Source of the DNA: Fluoribacter dumoffii NY 23
GTDB taxonomy: Bacteria; Pseudomonadota; Gammaproteobacteria; Legionellales; Legionellaceae
Assembly (NCBI RefSeq): GCF_000236165.1
Contig: NZ_CM001373.1
Coordinates: 3,192,325 to 3,256,324 of the forward strand
Reading direction: 5' to 3'
Length of the DNA: 64,000 nt
Positions 1 through 8,520 of the stretch are shown one piece after another. The notes below the pieces were generated by a model. The model ran no database searches and had not been told where the DNA came from. It saw only the letters and a program-made list of their open reading frames with translations. Each line of letters opens with the position of its first letter. Position 1 is the first letter of the stretch. The position numbers were made by a program, and so were the translations under genes.

Positions 1-20
1 GCCCCGAAGGCGTGCTGCGT

Positions 21-48
21 ATTCTACTGATTTCCGTTACCGTGTCAA
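21..48 (-). promoter_or_regulatory. strong stable-RNA-type promoter firing leftward
   Basis: On the minus strand a perfect TTGACA -35 box (43-48) is followed after 16 bases by TAGAAT (21-26). An A/T tract lies just upstream (53-75), like an UP element, and the discriminator is G/C-rich. The 16-base spacer, UP-like tract and G/C discriminator are typical of rRNA and tRNA promoters. The transcript would leave the left edge of the window; a small GCC-UUCG-GGC-like hairpin falls at about 2-11. The downstream gene is not visible. Confidence 0.65.
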
Positions 49-283
49 ACACTTTTTGCATTTTTTTTTAAATGTTTTCTTTTGCTTATCTACTGTAGTC
101 CATATCGATCGACTCATACCCATATTGGACATTTTTTGCCTTTGCAGATCAGTAAATTCGTTGTGTGCGCTAAAGGAAATCATGCTTTTTACAAACACTA
201 TATTATATAGGAGATGGGGTTAATTATTCTTGAAAATGAGGTTTGGTAAATTTTAGTTAGAATAACAAATTAAGAGGGTATTT

Positions 284-766
284 CTATTTTCTGCGCTCAT
301 AGAGGTAAAAAGTCATATCGTATGTATTCTTACCATCATGCTGTCTAAACTGTTTGTCCTGGCAATGCCATATTGATTGGTTAATTTCTGGAAAGAATAC
401 ATCGGCTTTAAATTGATGATGTATTTGGGTGATATATAAACGTGTAGCTTTATTCATTGTTGCGGAGAATATTTCTGCGCCGCCAATTACCATAATTTCG
501 GGAAATTCTTTCGTTTGCTCTATTGCTTTGTCCAGTGAATCGCAGACCACGACGCCCTCAATTGAAGCGATACTTCGACTAATAACTACATTTAATCTTC
601 CGGGTAATGGTTTTCCTATGGACTCAAACGTTTTTCGTCCCATAATAATAGGCTTACCCATAGTCATTGATTTGAAATATTGCAGATCGGCGGGTAAATG
701 GCAAAGTAATTGGTTATTGAGGCCTAAACCTCCAGCTTCATCAATTGCGGCAATTATACTAATCAT
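284..766 (-). CDS. folA: dihydrofolate reductase
   Basis: Reduces dihydrofolate to tetrahydrofolate with NADPH; cytoplasmic, one-carbon metabolism and target of trimethoprim. The 160 residues match the usual bacterial length. The N-terminal IIAAID strand, the LPADL motif placing the catalytic acid at Asp27, the MGRKTFESIG nucleotide-binding segment and PLPGR are all visible, as is the VIGGAEIF motif near residue 93. The ATG overlaps the pdxA stop by four bases (763-766), so it is probably translationally coupled as the last gene of lptD-surA-pdxA-folA. In Escherichia coli the genes after pdxA are rsmA-apaGH, so folA here is a different arrangement. Confidence 0.96.
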   Translation of the reverse strand: MISIIAAIDEAGGLGLNNQLLCHLPADLQYFKSMTMGKPIIMGRKTFESIGKPLPGRLNVVISRSIASIEGVVVCDSLDKAIEQTKEFPEIMVIGGAEIFSATMNKATRLYITQIHHQFKADVFFPEINQSIWHCQDKQFRQHDGKNTYDMTFYLYERRK

Positions 767-1740
767 GATCCCATCCTGGATAGAGCCATATTTTTGGCCA
801 TATTTACAGCAGCTAACATAGAACCTGGATCAAGCAGATTTTTACCTGCCAACTCCACGGCTGTTCCATGATCTACTGAAGTACGAATTATAGGCAATCC
901 CAAGGTTACATTGACTGCATTATGAAAATCAGCATATTTAATTACTGGCAAACCCTGATCATGATACATCGCCACATAAACGTCACATCTACTGGACTGG
1001 TTTTTAATAAACATTGTATCAGCAGGCAACGGCCCTTGAACGTTAATGCCTTTATTTTTTAGTAATGACAATGCAGGAGTAATTACTTCAATTTCTTCGC
1101 GCCCCAAATATCCGGACTCTCCTGCATGCGGATTTATCCCCGCTACTTTAATATACGGAGTTTTTATATTGAAATCGCGAATCAGGGATTGATGAACTTG
1201 CGTAATCACTTTGATGATTAAATCAGAAGTAATTGTTTCAGCTACCTTGCACAAAGGCAGATGGGTAGTAACTAAAGCGACCTTCATCTCGTTACAAGCC
1301 AGCATCATAACTACATCATCTACTTTATAGTAGTCTGCAAAATACTCGGTGTGTCCGCTAAACGGAATACCTGCCGCATTAATATTTGCCTTGTGCACTG
1401 GGGCGGTAACTAATGCGGAAAATTCACCACGGCCACATAGGATTGCGGCTTTATTGAGTAATTCGATAACATAAGTAGCATTTTGCGGATTGAGATGTCC
1501 TGTTTGGACCTCTGTAGGGCATGTGACCGAAAACACGGACAGATGACCCAGTTTAGGTTCTATAGCTTGGCCACTTTGATATGAGTTAAAACAAATATCG
1601 AGATTTAATTCTTTTGCCCTCGCCTCCAGGACTGCTTGATCACCTAAAATGACCAAGGGAAAATCATATTCTGCAAGAGCCAGGCATAAATCAGGACCAA
1701 TCCCTGCCGGCTCTCCACTACTAATTAACAGCGGCTTCAC
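763..1740 (-). CDS. pdxA: 4-hydroxythreonine-4-phosphate dehydrogenase
   Basis: Oxidises 4-phosphohydroxy-L-threonine in the DXP-dependent pyridoxal phosphate pathway. The 325-residue length is normal. Seen: the N-terminal SSGEPAGIGPDL signature, TAPVHKANINAAG, FSGHTEYFAD and MYHDQGLPVIK, which carry the conserved metal-binding histidines. It starts with GTG at 1740 and overlaps the surA stop by four bases; its own stop overlaps the folA start. It therefore sits inside a tightly coupled operon with the outer-membrane assembly genes, an arrangement (lptD-surA-pdxA) conserved among gammaproteobacteria. Confidence 0.96.
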   Translation of the reverse strand: MKPLLISSGEPAGIGPDLCLALAEYDFPLVILGDQAVLEARAKELNLDICFNSYQSGQAIEPKLGHLSVFSVTCPTEVQTGHLNPQNATYVIELLNKAAILCGRGEFSALVTAPVHKANINAAGIPFSGHTEYFADYYKVDDVVMMLACNEMKVALVTTHLPLCKVAETITSDLIIKVITQVHQSLIRDFNIKTPYIKVAGINPHAGESGYLGREEIEVITPALSLLKNKGINVQGPLPADTMFIKNQSSRCDVYVAMYHDQGLPVIKYADFHNAVNVTLGLPIIRTSVDHGTAVELAGKNLLDPGSMLAAVNMAKNMALSRMGS

Positions 1741-3029
1741 GCCAATTCCTTATCAATAATTTTAACGTAAGCATCGGAACGTATATGCTGTTGCCAATTT
1801 TGCACTGCTTCAGCAAATTTGCGTTGTTGTAAGAATTGTCGAACCTGTTGCTTTTTAAAAGCTTCTGAATCATCTTCCTGTTTCCGACCAAGAACCTGAA
1901 TAATGTGCCAACCAAATTGTGATTTGACAGGAGGGCTAATTTCATTTACCGACAATTTATCCATAGCCTTTTCAAATTCAGGGACTAAAACTCCAGGGGC
2001 AACCCAGCCTAAATCGCCACCTTTAACAGCACTTGCCGAATCAAGGGAATATTGTTTTGCCATGAGTGCAAAATCTTTACCCGCTCTTACCTGTTGATAA
2101 ATATTATTCACCTGTTTCTTTGAATCTTCAGGAAGCAAACTGGGATCGGGTTTTAAGAGAATATGACGCACATGGGTTTTAGTAATCACATGATGCTGCT
2201 TTTCCCCGCCAATTGAAACCAGCTTTATTAACTGAAACCCATTGCCTGCCCGTAAAGGACCAACTACCTGCCCTACTTTCATATTTACAACTTCTTTTGC
2301 AAACAATTCCGGTAATTGGGCCAAATGACGCTCGCCTAAATCGCCCCCTTCCAAGGCAAATTCCCCACTGGAATTCTCTATAGCCAGACGGCTAAAATCA
2401 TCGCCTTTCTTTATTTTTACCAATAAAGATTCAGCTTTGTTTTTTGCTTTTTTTACTTGTTCTGATGTAGGTTCTTCATCAAGGGGAATCACAATATTTT
2501 GAAGATGATAGGTTAAGGCTGTACGATCGACTATGCCCCCTTCTGTTTTAAGATACTGTTCCACTTGCTCATTGGTAACCATTGCATCTTTTCCCACTGC
2601 TTTCTGCTGCAAATGTGAAAGAAGCATCTCTTTACGAATATTTTCTCTATATTCATTCCAACTCATCCCTTGTCTGGCAATTTCTTCGCGCAGCTGGGTC
2701 AGGGTAGCGTGATTTACCGCGGCAATTTTTTCAATTGCCTGGTTCAGTTCTGTATCATCCACTGTAAGACTATGTTGCTTTGCCATCTGCAGTTGCACAT
2801 TGACATCAATTAAGTGTTGAAGTACTTGTTTGCGCAACACCGAATCCGCGGGTACCTGCAATTTTTGCGCGATAATTTGTTTTTTCGTTAACTCAACCTG
2901 TTTCTTAAGTTCACTCTCGGTAATCACTCCATTATTAACGACTGCAACTACCTTATCCAATAATTGTTTGGCTTCTGCCACGCTCACCAGAGCAAACATT
3001 ATGCATACAAGGGCTATTTTTTTATACAT
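1737..3029 (-). CDS. surA: periplasmic chaperone and peptidyl-prolyl isomerase SurA
   Basis: Periplasmic chaperone that escorts unfolded outer-membrane proteins to the BAM complex. The 430 residues begin with a signal peptide (about 1-20, ending AEA), followed by an N-terminal SurA domain. Two parvulin-type PPIase domains follow: the first around residues 170-275 (with EGGDLG), the second around 285-385 (HVRHILLKPDP, GGDLGWV and FGWHIIQV). ATG at 3029 has an AAGGA box seven bases upstream. It follows lptD by about 90 bases, so expression of the LPS translocon and its folding factor is likely linked. Confidence 0.96.
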   Translation of the reverse strand: MYKKIALVCIMFALVSVAEAKQLLDKVVAVVNNGVITESELKKQVELTKKQIIAQKLQVPADSVLRKQVLQHLIDVNVQLQMAKQHSLTVDDTELNQAIEKIAAVNHATLTQLREEIARQGMSWNEYRENIRKEMLLSHLQQKAVGKDAMVTNEQVEQYLKTEGGIVDRTALTYHLQNIVIPLDEEPTSEQVKKAKNKAESLLVKIKKGDDFSRLAIENSSGEFALEGGDLGERHLAQLPELFAKEVVNMKVGQVVGPLRAGNGFQLIKLVSIGGEKQHHVITKTHVRHILLKPDPSLLPEDSKKQVNNIYQQVRAGKDFALMAKQYSLDSASAVKGGDLGWVAPGVLVPEFEKAMDKLSVNEISPPVKSQFGWHIIQVLGRKQEDDSEAFKKQQVRQFLQQRKFAEAVQNWQQHIRSDAYVKIIDKELA

Positions 3030-3120
3030 GCCTCAATCCTTATTTACTTTTTTCGAGCAATTTAGGTTAATTTTATCCAAAATACAAGCAGCTATGTTTT
3101 ATTTTTTACCGCTTTTTTGT

Positions 3121-5661
3121 TTATTGATGAAATGGATCATTGTATCCTGGAATATAAGTATTCAATACACTTCCCGGATCACTATTTGCTACTGATCCTA
3201 AGCCTTTTAACAAGATTTGCAAATAAATATTGTTATTATATTGGGGCAAATATTCCTGATTTAAACTTTTGAAGGTTCTTCCACCCATAATTCGTACTGC
3301 CCAGCAACAACTATCATATTGCATTCCCAACAAGGACATCATACTGTAGTCTTTACTGATGTTATAACTGTATGCACCCAGTGTACTCCAGCGATCACTT
3401 ATTGGCCAAGAAACAGAAACTATCCCTTGATGTAACGCATTATCCACACCCTCATTATTCCTTACTTTGGTCACATCACCATTAATTAAATAGCTGTAGC
3501 CCACGTTAATAATTGCATTGGATTTGGGTTGATAATGCAAATTCAAGTTACCATTATTTGTTGAGGATGTCGCTGGGTCCCAAACGTAATCGCCCAGGAT
3601 TTTCAAAAAGGGGTTGAAATGATAAATAGCACGTGAAGCGATAGGTGAAACACCATAGAATGGCGATACCTGTCCAATTTCATAACGACTGCCGACACAA
3701 TAACCCGTTGGACTACGGCATAGTTGTACTCGTCTGTCTGAAAAATATTTGATTTGTCCAATAGAAAAACTGGCAAGCTCAACCCCGGAGCGTTCAGACA
3801 ACCACCGTGTTGTCAGTGCATAGGATAATTGATTGGCATCACCAATTCGATCAAACCCGGAAAAACGGTTGGTTCTGAACAATTGATCAAAATTAAAAAT
3901 CAAATTGGCAGTATCGTAAATAGGCAGTTGATTTTGATTATAAAAGGGTACATATAAATAAAATAAACTAGGTTCTAATGTTTGGGTATAAGATTCTCCC
4001 AACCAATTGAAATTGCGATCGAAAAATAAGCCCCCATGGGTACTGAAACGGGGAATAAAGCGATTGTAATCAGTGTGGGTATCATTCCAATTATTCTGCA
4101 CCTGATAATAATTTTCTACGAACTCTCCCGATGGAGTAATAAACCCCCAACTGCTTCTCTGGGGTAGAGACAGCACTGGATTAAAATGAAATCTAGGGCC
4201 CTGGGGCATTTCAACCCCTAAAAATTGTCTTTGTGATGTTGGCCAAAAAAACTGGTCGTATTGGCCTGTAATGTTTAAATTAGCCTGGGCAGGTAAATCA
4301 TAGTAATAACCGCGCGCATGCAATTGCGGTAATCGTTCATACTGGTCCGCGATAGGTGTCTCATTAATCGGATGCAAGGTTTGGAAACTTTGAACCATGC
4401 TTCTAAAAGTCCAGTGATCCGTGGAATAGGTTAGATCAGCTTGGCGTAATAACTGTCTTTGGGTAATCAGGGCCAGATTAGTACTGAAATCCTGAAAATA
4501 ATAATCATCTGACACCTGCTGGACATTCACATTAAGCCGTAAATTAGGATTAATTTGCGTGGTATCAAGAAAACTCCAAAGCCATCGATTGTTGGATCTG
4601 TTTCTAAAGGAAGGGAACTCATCAGCATGGCTGTTCAAGAAATTCCGAAATGCAGCATCATTGGGCAGAAAATTACCCGTGAATCTTCCCATACTGTTTG
4701 CAGTTAAATACCGAAACTCTCCGCCTAGCATGACATTTCGTTTGGTATAAATCTGCGGCGTTAAAGTCAAATCATAGTTAGGTGCAATATTCCAGTAATA
4801 AGGGATCCCCAGATCAAAACCACCTACATTGGAATAGCCTGTTAAAGGCATTAAAAATCCCGATTTACGCTCCTTAGTGGTAGGGAAACTCAAATAAGGA
4901 ACATATAAAATTGGCCACTCACGGATACGCAATTTCACATCCCTGGCAACACCTACCTTTTTCTTGTCATCAATAACGATGGATTTAGCCTCTAAACTCC
5001 AAGCTTTATCCTGGGGGGCACAAGTGGTATAAGTTGCCTGGCGCAATAAATAATCGGAGTTGGGAAAGCGCTGCATAAGTCGGGCTCTCCCCCATGCCGG
5101 TAACAAAGCCGCATGTTTGTTGACATTAAATCGATAAAGTACATCCTCCGTTTTACCTGATTTATCTTGAGGATTAATCGTGGCTTTACGGGCAATCAAT
5201 AATTTATCGGGCTCCAGGTAATGAACATTACCCAGGAATTCAATTTTTGTAATCTGCTTGCTTTTAGGGTCTCGATAGACATAGGCCGTCTGCGCATTGA
5301 CCACTCTTTGGCCTTGCTGAATTTCAACATTCCCTGCCAAAGTCGATGGCTTATCTTGATAAAACGACACGCGATCTGCCATGATCTTTATTTCATCTGG
5401 TGATGCCAGGGGTGTGACTGTGAGCGGCTGATAGGAACCAAGACAAATAGGGGAGCTTTGATCGGCATGCCACCCCAGGCATTGGGCAAATTTTTCTCTA
5501 ATGGCATTGGTTAAATCCACATCCCGGGCGATCACACATGCTTGCACAGGCTCATTGATCATAGAAGACGAGTAGGCCAATGCCTGATACATTACCATGA
5601 GCACAATGAGCAGTACCGTACACATACTCATCAAGAACCATTTAAATGAAATCTTGTTCAC
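3121..5661 (-). CDS. lptD: LPS-assembly outer-membrane protein LptD
   Basis: Outer-membrane beta-barrel that, with LptE, inserts lipopolysaccharide into the outer leaflet. The 846-residue length is in the family range. An N-terminal hydrophobic segment (about 8-30) serves as signal sequence. The periplasmic OstA/LptA-like domain covers about 75-190 (VSFYQDKPSTLAGNVEIQQG). The rest is a long Tyr/Trp/Asn-rich barrel domain. Cysteines near 42 and 51 and another pair in the barrel region (CCW near residue 785) could make the interdomain disulfides known in this family. The start used is GTG at 5661; a later ATG (residue 11 or 13) is possible. First gene of the leftward operon. Confidence 0.95.
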   Translation of the reverse strand: MNKISFKWFLMSMCTVLLIVLMVMYQALAYSSSMINEPVQACVIARDVDLTNAIREKFAQCLGWHADQSSPICLGSYQPLTVTPLASPDEIKIMADRVSFYQDKPSTLAGNVEIQQGQRVVNAQTAYVYRDPKSKQITKIEFLGNVHYLEPDKLLIARKATINPQDKSGKTEDVLYRFNVNKHAALLPAWGRARLMQRFPNSDYLLRQATYTTCAPQDKAWSLEAKSIVIDDKKKVGVARDVKLRIREWPILYVPYLSFPTTKERKSGFLMPLTGYSNVGGFDLGIPYYWNIAPNYDLTLTPQIYTKRNVMLGGEFRYLTANSMGRFTGNFLPNDAAFRNFLNSHADEFPSFRNRSNNRWLWSFLDTTQINPNLRLNVNVQQVSDDYYFQDFSTNLALITQRQLLRQADLTYSTDHWTFRSMVQSFQTLHPINETPIADQYERLPQLHARGYYYDLPAQANLNITGQYDQFFWPTSQRQFLGVEMPQGPRFHFNPVLSLPQRSSWGFITPSGEFVENYYQVQNNWNDTHTDYNRFIPRFSTHGGLFFDRNFNWLGESYTQTLEPSLFYLYVPFYNQNQLPIYDTANLIFNFDQLFRTNRFSGFDRIGDANQLSYALTTRWLSERSGVELASFSIGQIKYFSDRRVQLCRSPTGYCVGSRYEIGQVSPFYGVSPIASRAIYHFNPFLKILGDYVWDPATSSTNNGNLNLHYQPKSNAIINVGYSYLINGDVTKVRNNEGVDNALHQGIVSVSWPISDRWSTLGAYSYNISKDYSMMSLLGMQYDSCCWAVRIMGGRTFKSLNQEYLPQYNNNIYLQILLKGLGSVANSDPGSVLNTYIPGYNDPFHQ

Positions 5662-5833
5662 GGGTAATAAAATGCCTTATTATGCATACAAAAATATGTA
5701 ACTAATTACTTGTTGAGCATCGCATCCGCATTTAGGACCTTAGGGCAGCGATCATATGCCCCCCTCCAAATTTATAAGAGAAGGGCTCTTAGTTATTAAG
5801 TTACAACCATAAATAATGATGGGGAAGTATACC

Positions 5834-6814
5834 ATGCATGAACGAGAAAACGCACTGAAAGAATGGTTAATTCATACTCTGAAACAAGATGATTTTCAGT
5901 TAGCTCCTTTAGCTGGAGATGCCAGCTTTAGACGATATTTTCGTCTTCAACATAACGGACTTTCCCAAATAGTCATGGATGCTCCTCCAGGAAAAGAAGA
6001 TCTCAAACCTTTTATCCATATTGCAAGAGTTTTGGAACATTCCGATGTACATACACCTAAAATTCTCGCCATGGATTTAGATAAAGGATTCTTGCTTTTA
6101 AGCGATTTGGGTGATGAGCTTCTTTTAAACGCATTGAATCCAGAAACAGTAAATGCCCATTACCAGCATGCGATAAAAACTTTATTTAAAATTCAAAAGT
6201 GTTCCATTCATGATCCGCTACTCGCTTCGTTTGATGAAGCTCATATGCTTAAAGAAATGAGTTTGTGCCCTGAATGGTTTTTTAAAGCCTATCTCGATCT
6301 GGATCTCGGTCATGAAGAATGCACGCTGATTCAGCAAACCATGGAGGGCATTGCCAAGGAGGTAGCCCAACAGCCCCTTACTTTCATTCATCGAGACTAT
6401 CACTCGCGCAATCTGATGCTCTTAAAAAATCAGTCAGAAACCGCATTGGGAGTGATTGACTTCCAAGATGCGATGCGTGGCCCCCTCACTTATGATTTGG
6501 TTTCCTTACTCAAGGATTGTTATATTAGCTGGCCACGAAGTAAAGTGCTCGAATGGGTCGAATTTTTCTACACCCACAGCCCATTAGCCAGAAATTATTC
6601 TTTACCGGAATTTATCCGTGCATTTGATTTATGCGGTTTGCAAAGGCATTTGAAAGTTTTGGGCATATTTTGTCGTTTGCATTTACGGGATCATAAACCA
6701 GGGTACCTTAAAGACCTGCCATTAGTATTAAAATACGTGCTTGAATGTACCGAAACCTATGAAGAGTTACATCCATTCTTCCAATTTCTGCAAATGAGAG
6801 TTTATTTACCATGA
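5834..6814 (+). CDS. amgK: aminoglycoside-phosphotransferase-fold sugar kinase (AmgK-like)
   Basis: By family, this is the anomeric N-acetylmuramate/N-acetylglucosamine kinase that starts the MurU cell-wall recycling route to UDP-MurNAc. The kinase fold is visible: an N-terminal GDASFRRYFRL loop, the catalytic FIHRDYHSRNLML loop (Asp base) and the metal-binding VIDFQDAMRGPLTYDL. I chose ATG at 5834 because a GGGGAAG box precedes it by about six bases; the frame is open from 5816 with two earlier ATGs. Its stop overlaps the murU start (ATGA, 6811-6814), which supports the assignment. Substrate specificity is inferred from the neighbour. Confidence 0.88.
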   Translation: MHERENALKEWLIHTLKQDDFQLAPLAGDASFRRYFRLQHNGLSQIVMDAPPGKEDLKPFIHIARVLEHSDVHTPKILAMDLDKGFLLLSDLGDELLLNALNPETVNAHYQHAIKTLFKIQKCSIHDPLLASFDEAHMLKEMSLCPEWFFKAYLDLDLGHEECTLIQQTMEGIAKEVAQQPLTFIHRDYHSRNLMLLKNQSETALGVIDFQDAMRGPLTYDLVSLLKDCYISWPRSKVLEWVEFFYTHSPLARNYSLPEFIRAFDLCGLQRHLKVLGIFCRLHLRDHKPGYLKDLPLVLKYVLECTETYEELHPFFQFLQMRVYLP

Positions 6815-7470
6815 AAACTGCTATGATTTTGGCTGCCGGCAGGGGGGATCGTTTGAAACCTATTACCGAACGCATGCCCAAAGCACTGTGTATTGTTAAA
6901 GAGAGACCCTTAATAGAACATCATGTAATCAATTTAGTAAAAGCAGGCTTTCAACGGGTGGTAATTAACCATGCCTATCTGGGGGGACAAATCCGCCAAC
7001 ACTTAGGAAACGGCTCCCGGTGGGGAATAGATATTTGCTATTCACCCGAACCTCCCGGTGGACTGGAAACTGGTGGGGGTATTGTCAATGCACTACCTTT
7101 GTTAGGTGTTAACCCTTTTATAACAGTCAATGCAGATATTTATACCGATTTTGATTTTTCTCAATTGCAGCCCGAAAATACCGCTTCCATCCATGTGATC
7201 TTAGTGAATAAGAATCCTGCATTAAACCACCATGGGGACTTTGGTTTAATCAATCAAATCCAATTGAGTAACAATAACCCGGAATATACTCTGGCAGGCA
7301 TCTGCTGCTATAACCCCAAAATATTTACAGACTGCCGACAGGGACGTTATTCAATAGCGCCTTTAATCCGTCATTATGCTGCTCAAAATAAAGCCACTGC
7401 CAGTGTTTATAACGGCCTCTGGTATGATATAGGAACGCTGGAAAGACTGCAGGCCGTAAATCAAATTTAA
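6811..7470 (+). CDS. murU: N-acetylmuramate alpha-1-phosphate uridylyltransferase (MurU-like)
   Basis: Nucleotidyltransferase expected to make UDP-MurNAc from MurNAc-1-phosphate, bypassing de novo UDP-MurNAc synthesis. Seen: the N-terminal MILAAGRGDRLKPIT signature of sugar-phosphate nucleotidyltransferases, the MPKAL motif, the substrate segment LETGGGIVNALPLL, the VNADI metal site, and a closing WYDIGTLERL. The 219 residues match MurU length. It is coupled to the upstream kinase by an ATGA overlap and is followed by a clear terminator at 7502-7530. Confidence 0.9.
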   Translation: MKTAMILAAGRGDRLKPITERMPKALCIVKERPLIEHHVINLVKAGFQRVVINHAYLGGQIRQHLGNGSRWGIDICYSPEPPGGLETGGGIVNALPLLGVNPFITVNADIYTDFDFSQLQPENTASIHVILVNKNPALNHHGDFGLINQIQLSNNNPEYTLAGICCYNPKIFTDCRQGRYSIAPLIRHYAAQNKATASVYNGLWYDIGTLERLQAVNQI

Positions 7471-7501
7471 AAGTGTATTTTTGATGAAGGTCCATGCGCA
7501 T

Positions 7502-7530
7502 AAAAAAAGGGACTCGTTAGAGTCCCTTTT
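7502..7530. terminator. bidirectional intrinsic terminator
   Basis: A perfect stem GGGACTC/GAGTCCC (7509-7515 with 7520-7526) and GTTA loop is flanked by seven A on the left and four T on the right. It lies between the convergent murU and the gene at 7566 and can end transcripts from both sides. Confidence 0.9.
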
Positions 7531-7565
7531 CTTTGCTATGCCCCATAGCGATTTATCTTAAAAGG

Positions 7566-8369
7566 TTAGAATTGAGAAGGAGCAGTCGGTGCTTCCGGTT
7601 CGACTTTTTCTTCTACTTCCGCAGTCTCAATCACGCGCTCAACAGCTTTTTTAGCAGCGACTTTTTTGGCTTCTTCAAGTCTATGTTCGCCTGGATATTC
7701 GCGTTGTCGAGAAACAATTTGAGTTGGAACCTTACTCTCCTCCAGATATTGCTTAAATTCCTGAGCTGAATCTGTTAATAAGTTTTCCACTTCTTCTACA
7801 GAAAGTTTGCCTATCTTATTTCCATCGGCATCCGTTTTAAAGAAATAACCATCTTCAGTTGCAACTTGATGTTTGTCCGCTAACCATGCATTAAACAGGC
7901 GGTCCAAAGATTCAACTGTTTTCTCTTCCAAGGGTGGAGCTCCTTTTTCTGTTGAAGCATATCCGCGTACAAAATGTCCCTCTTTATTAATAGCAAAGTC
8001 GAAACGAATACCTGGATAATTTTTATCCGATAATGCACCAATAGCCTGCTGGGCAATTCCTCGTTGCATGTTTTTAAAGTTAGAGGACTCCGGTGTCTGG
8101 CCAGACCAGATTTGTGCATCTTGAGAAAATTTAAACGTAACAAATTGCGCGAATTCATCTACTGCTTTTATTACTTCTTGAGCAGTTTTCATGGCTTCGG
8201 GATTTTTATTCAAGTATCTCGATTTTTCTACTATTTGATGAACTCGTTGACTTAAATATTGCGCGGCTTCTGGTGAGTTTTCCGCTATTTTCATGGCTCT
8301 TAAAAGATCTTCTCTGACGGGCAATGACTCGTCTTTAGCGCGTAATATTGCAGGTGCATTTGCAGACAT
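7566..8369 (-). CDS. hypothetical cytoplasmic protein, helical, acidic tail
   Basis: I do not recognise a family. The 267-residue product has no signal peptide or membrane segment. Residues 1-75 look helical, a central part (about 110-150) resembles a mixed alpha/beta domain, and the last 25 residues are rich in Glu, Val and Pro. It is monocistronic, between two terminators. Low hydrophobicity and a charged, flexible C-terminus would be compatible with a Dot/Icm substrate, but there is no domain to support that. Confidence 0.75.
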   Translation of the reverse strand: MSANAPAILRAKDESLPVREDLLRAMKIAENSPEAAQYLSQRVHQIVEKSRYLNKNPEAMKTAQEVIKAVDEFAQFVTFKFSQDAQIWSGQTPESSNFKNMQRGIAQQAIGALSDKNYPGIRFDFAINKEGHFVRGYASTEKGAPPLEEKTVESLDRLFNAWLADKHQVATEDGYFFKTDADGNKIGKLSVEEVENLLTDSAQEFKQYLEESKVPTQIVSRQREYPGEHRLEEAKKVAAKKAVERVIETAEVEEKVEPEAPTAPSQF

Positions 8370-8490
8370 AAATTATTCTCACTCGCAAATTTCTATTATA
8401 AACTTGACTTTATTATAGCAAATCAATAGTTGTTACAGGTGTACCGATTTTTGCACTCCCCGTTAAAAATTTGTAAAACAGGGAAGCCAA

Positions 8491-8512
8491 AAGGGCCCGC
8501 TTGCAGGCGGGC
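8491..8512 (-). terminator. intrinsic terminator after fadE
   Basis: GCCCGC/GCGGGC stem (8495-8500 with 8507-8512) with a six-base loop. Read on the minus strand it is followed by CCCTTTT, directly beyond the fadE stop. Confidence 0.75.
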
Positions 8513-8520
8513 GCTCAGCT

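Noticed and set aside
429-821. 130-codon open frame on the plus strand
   Set aside because: Antisense to folA and pdxA and without recognisable motifs.
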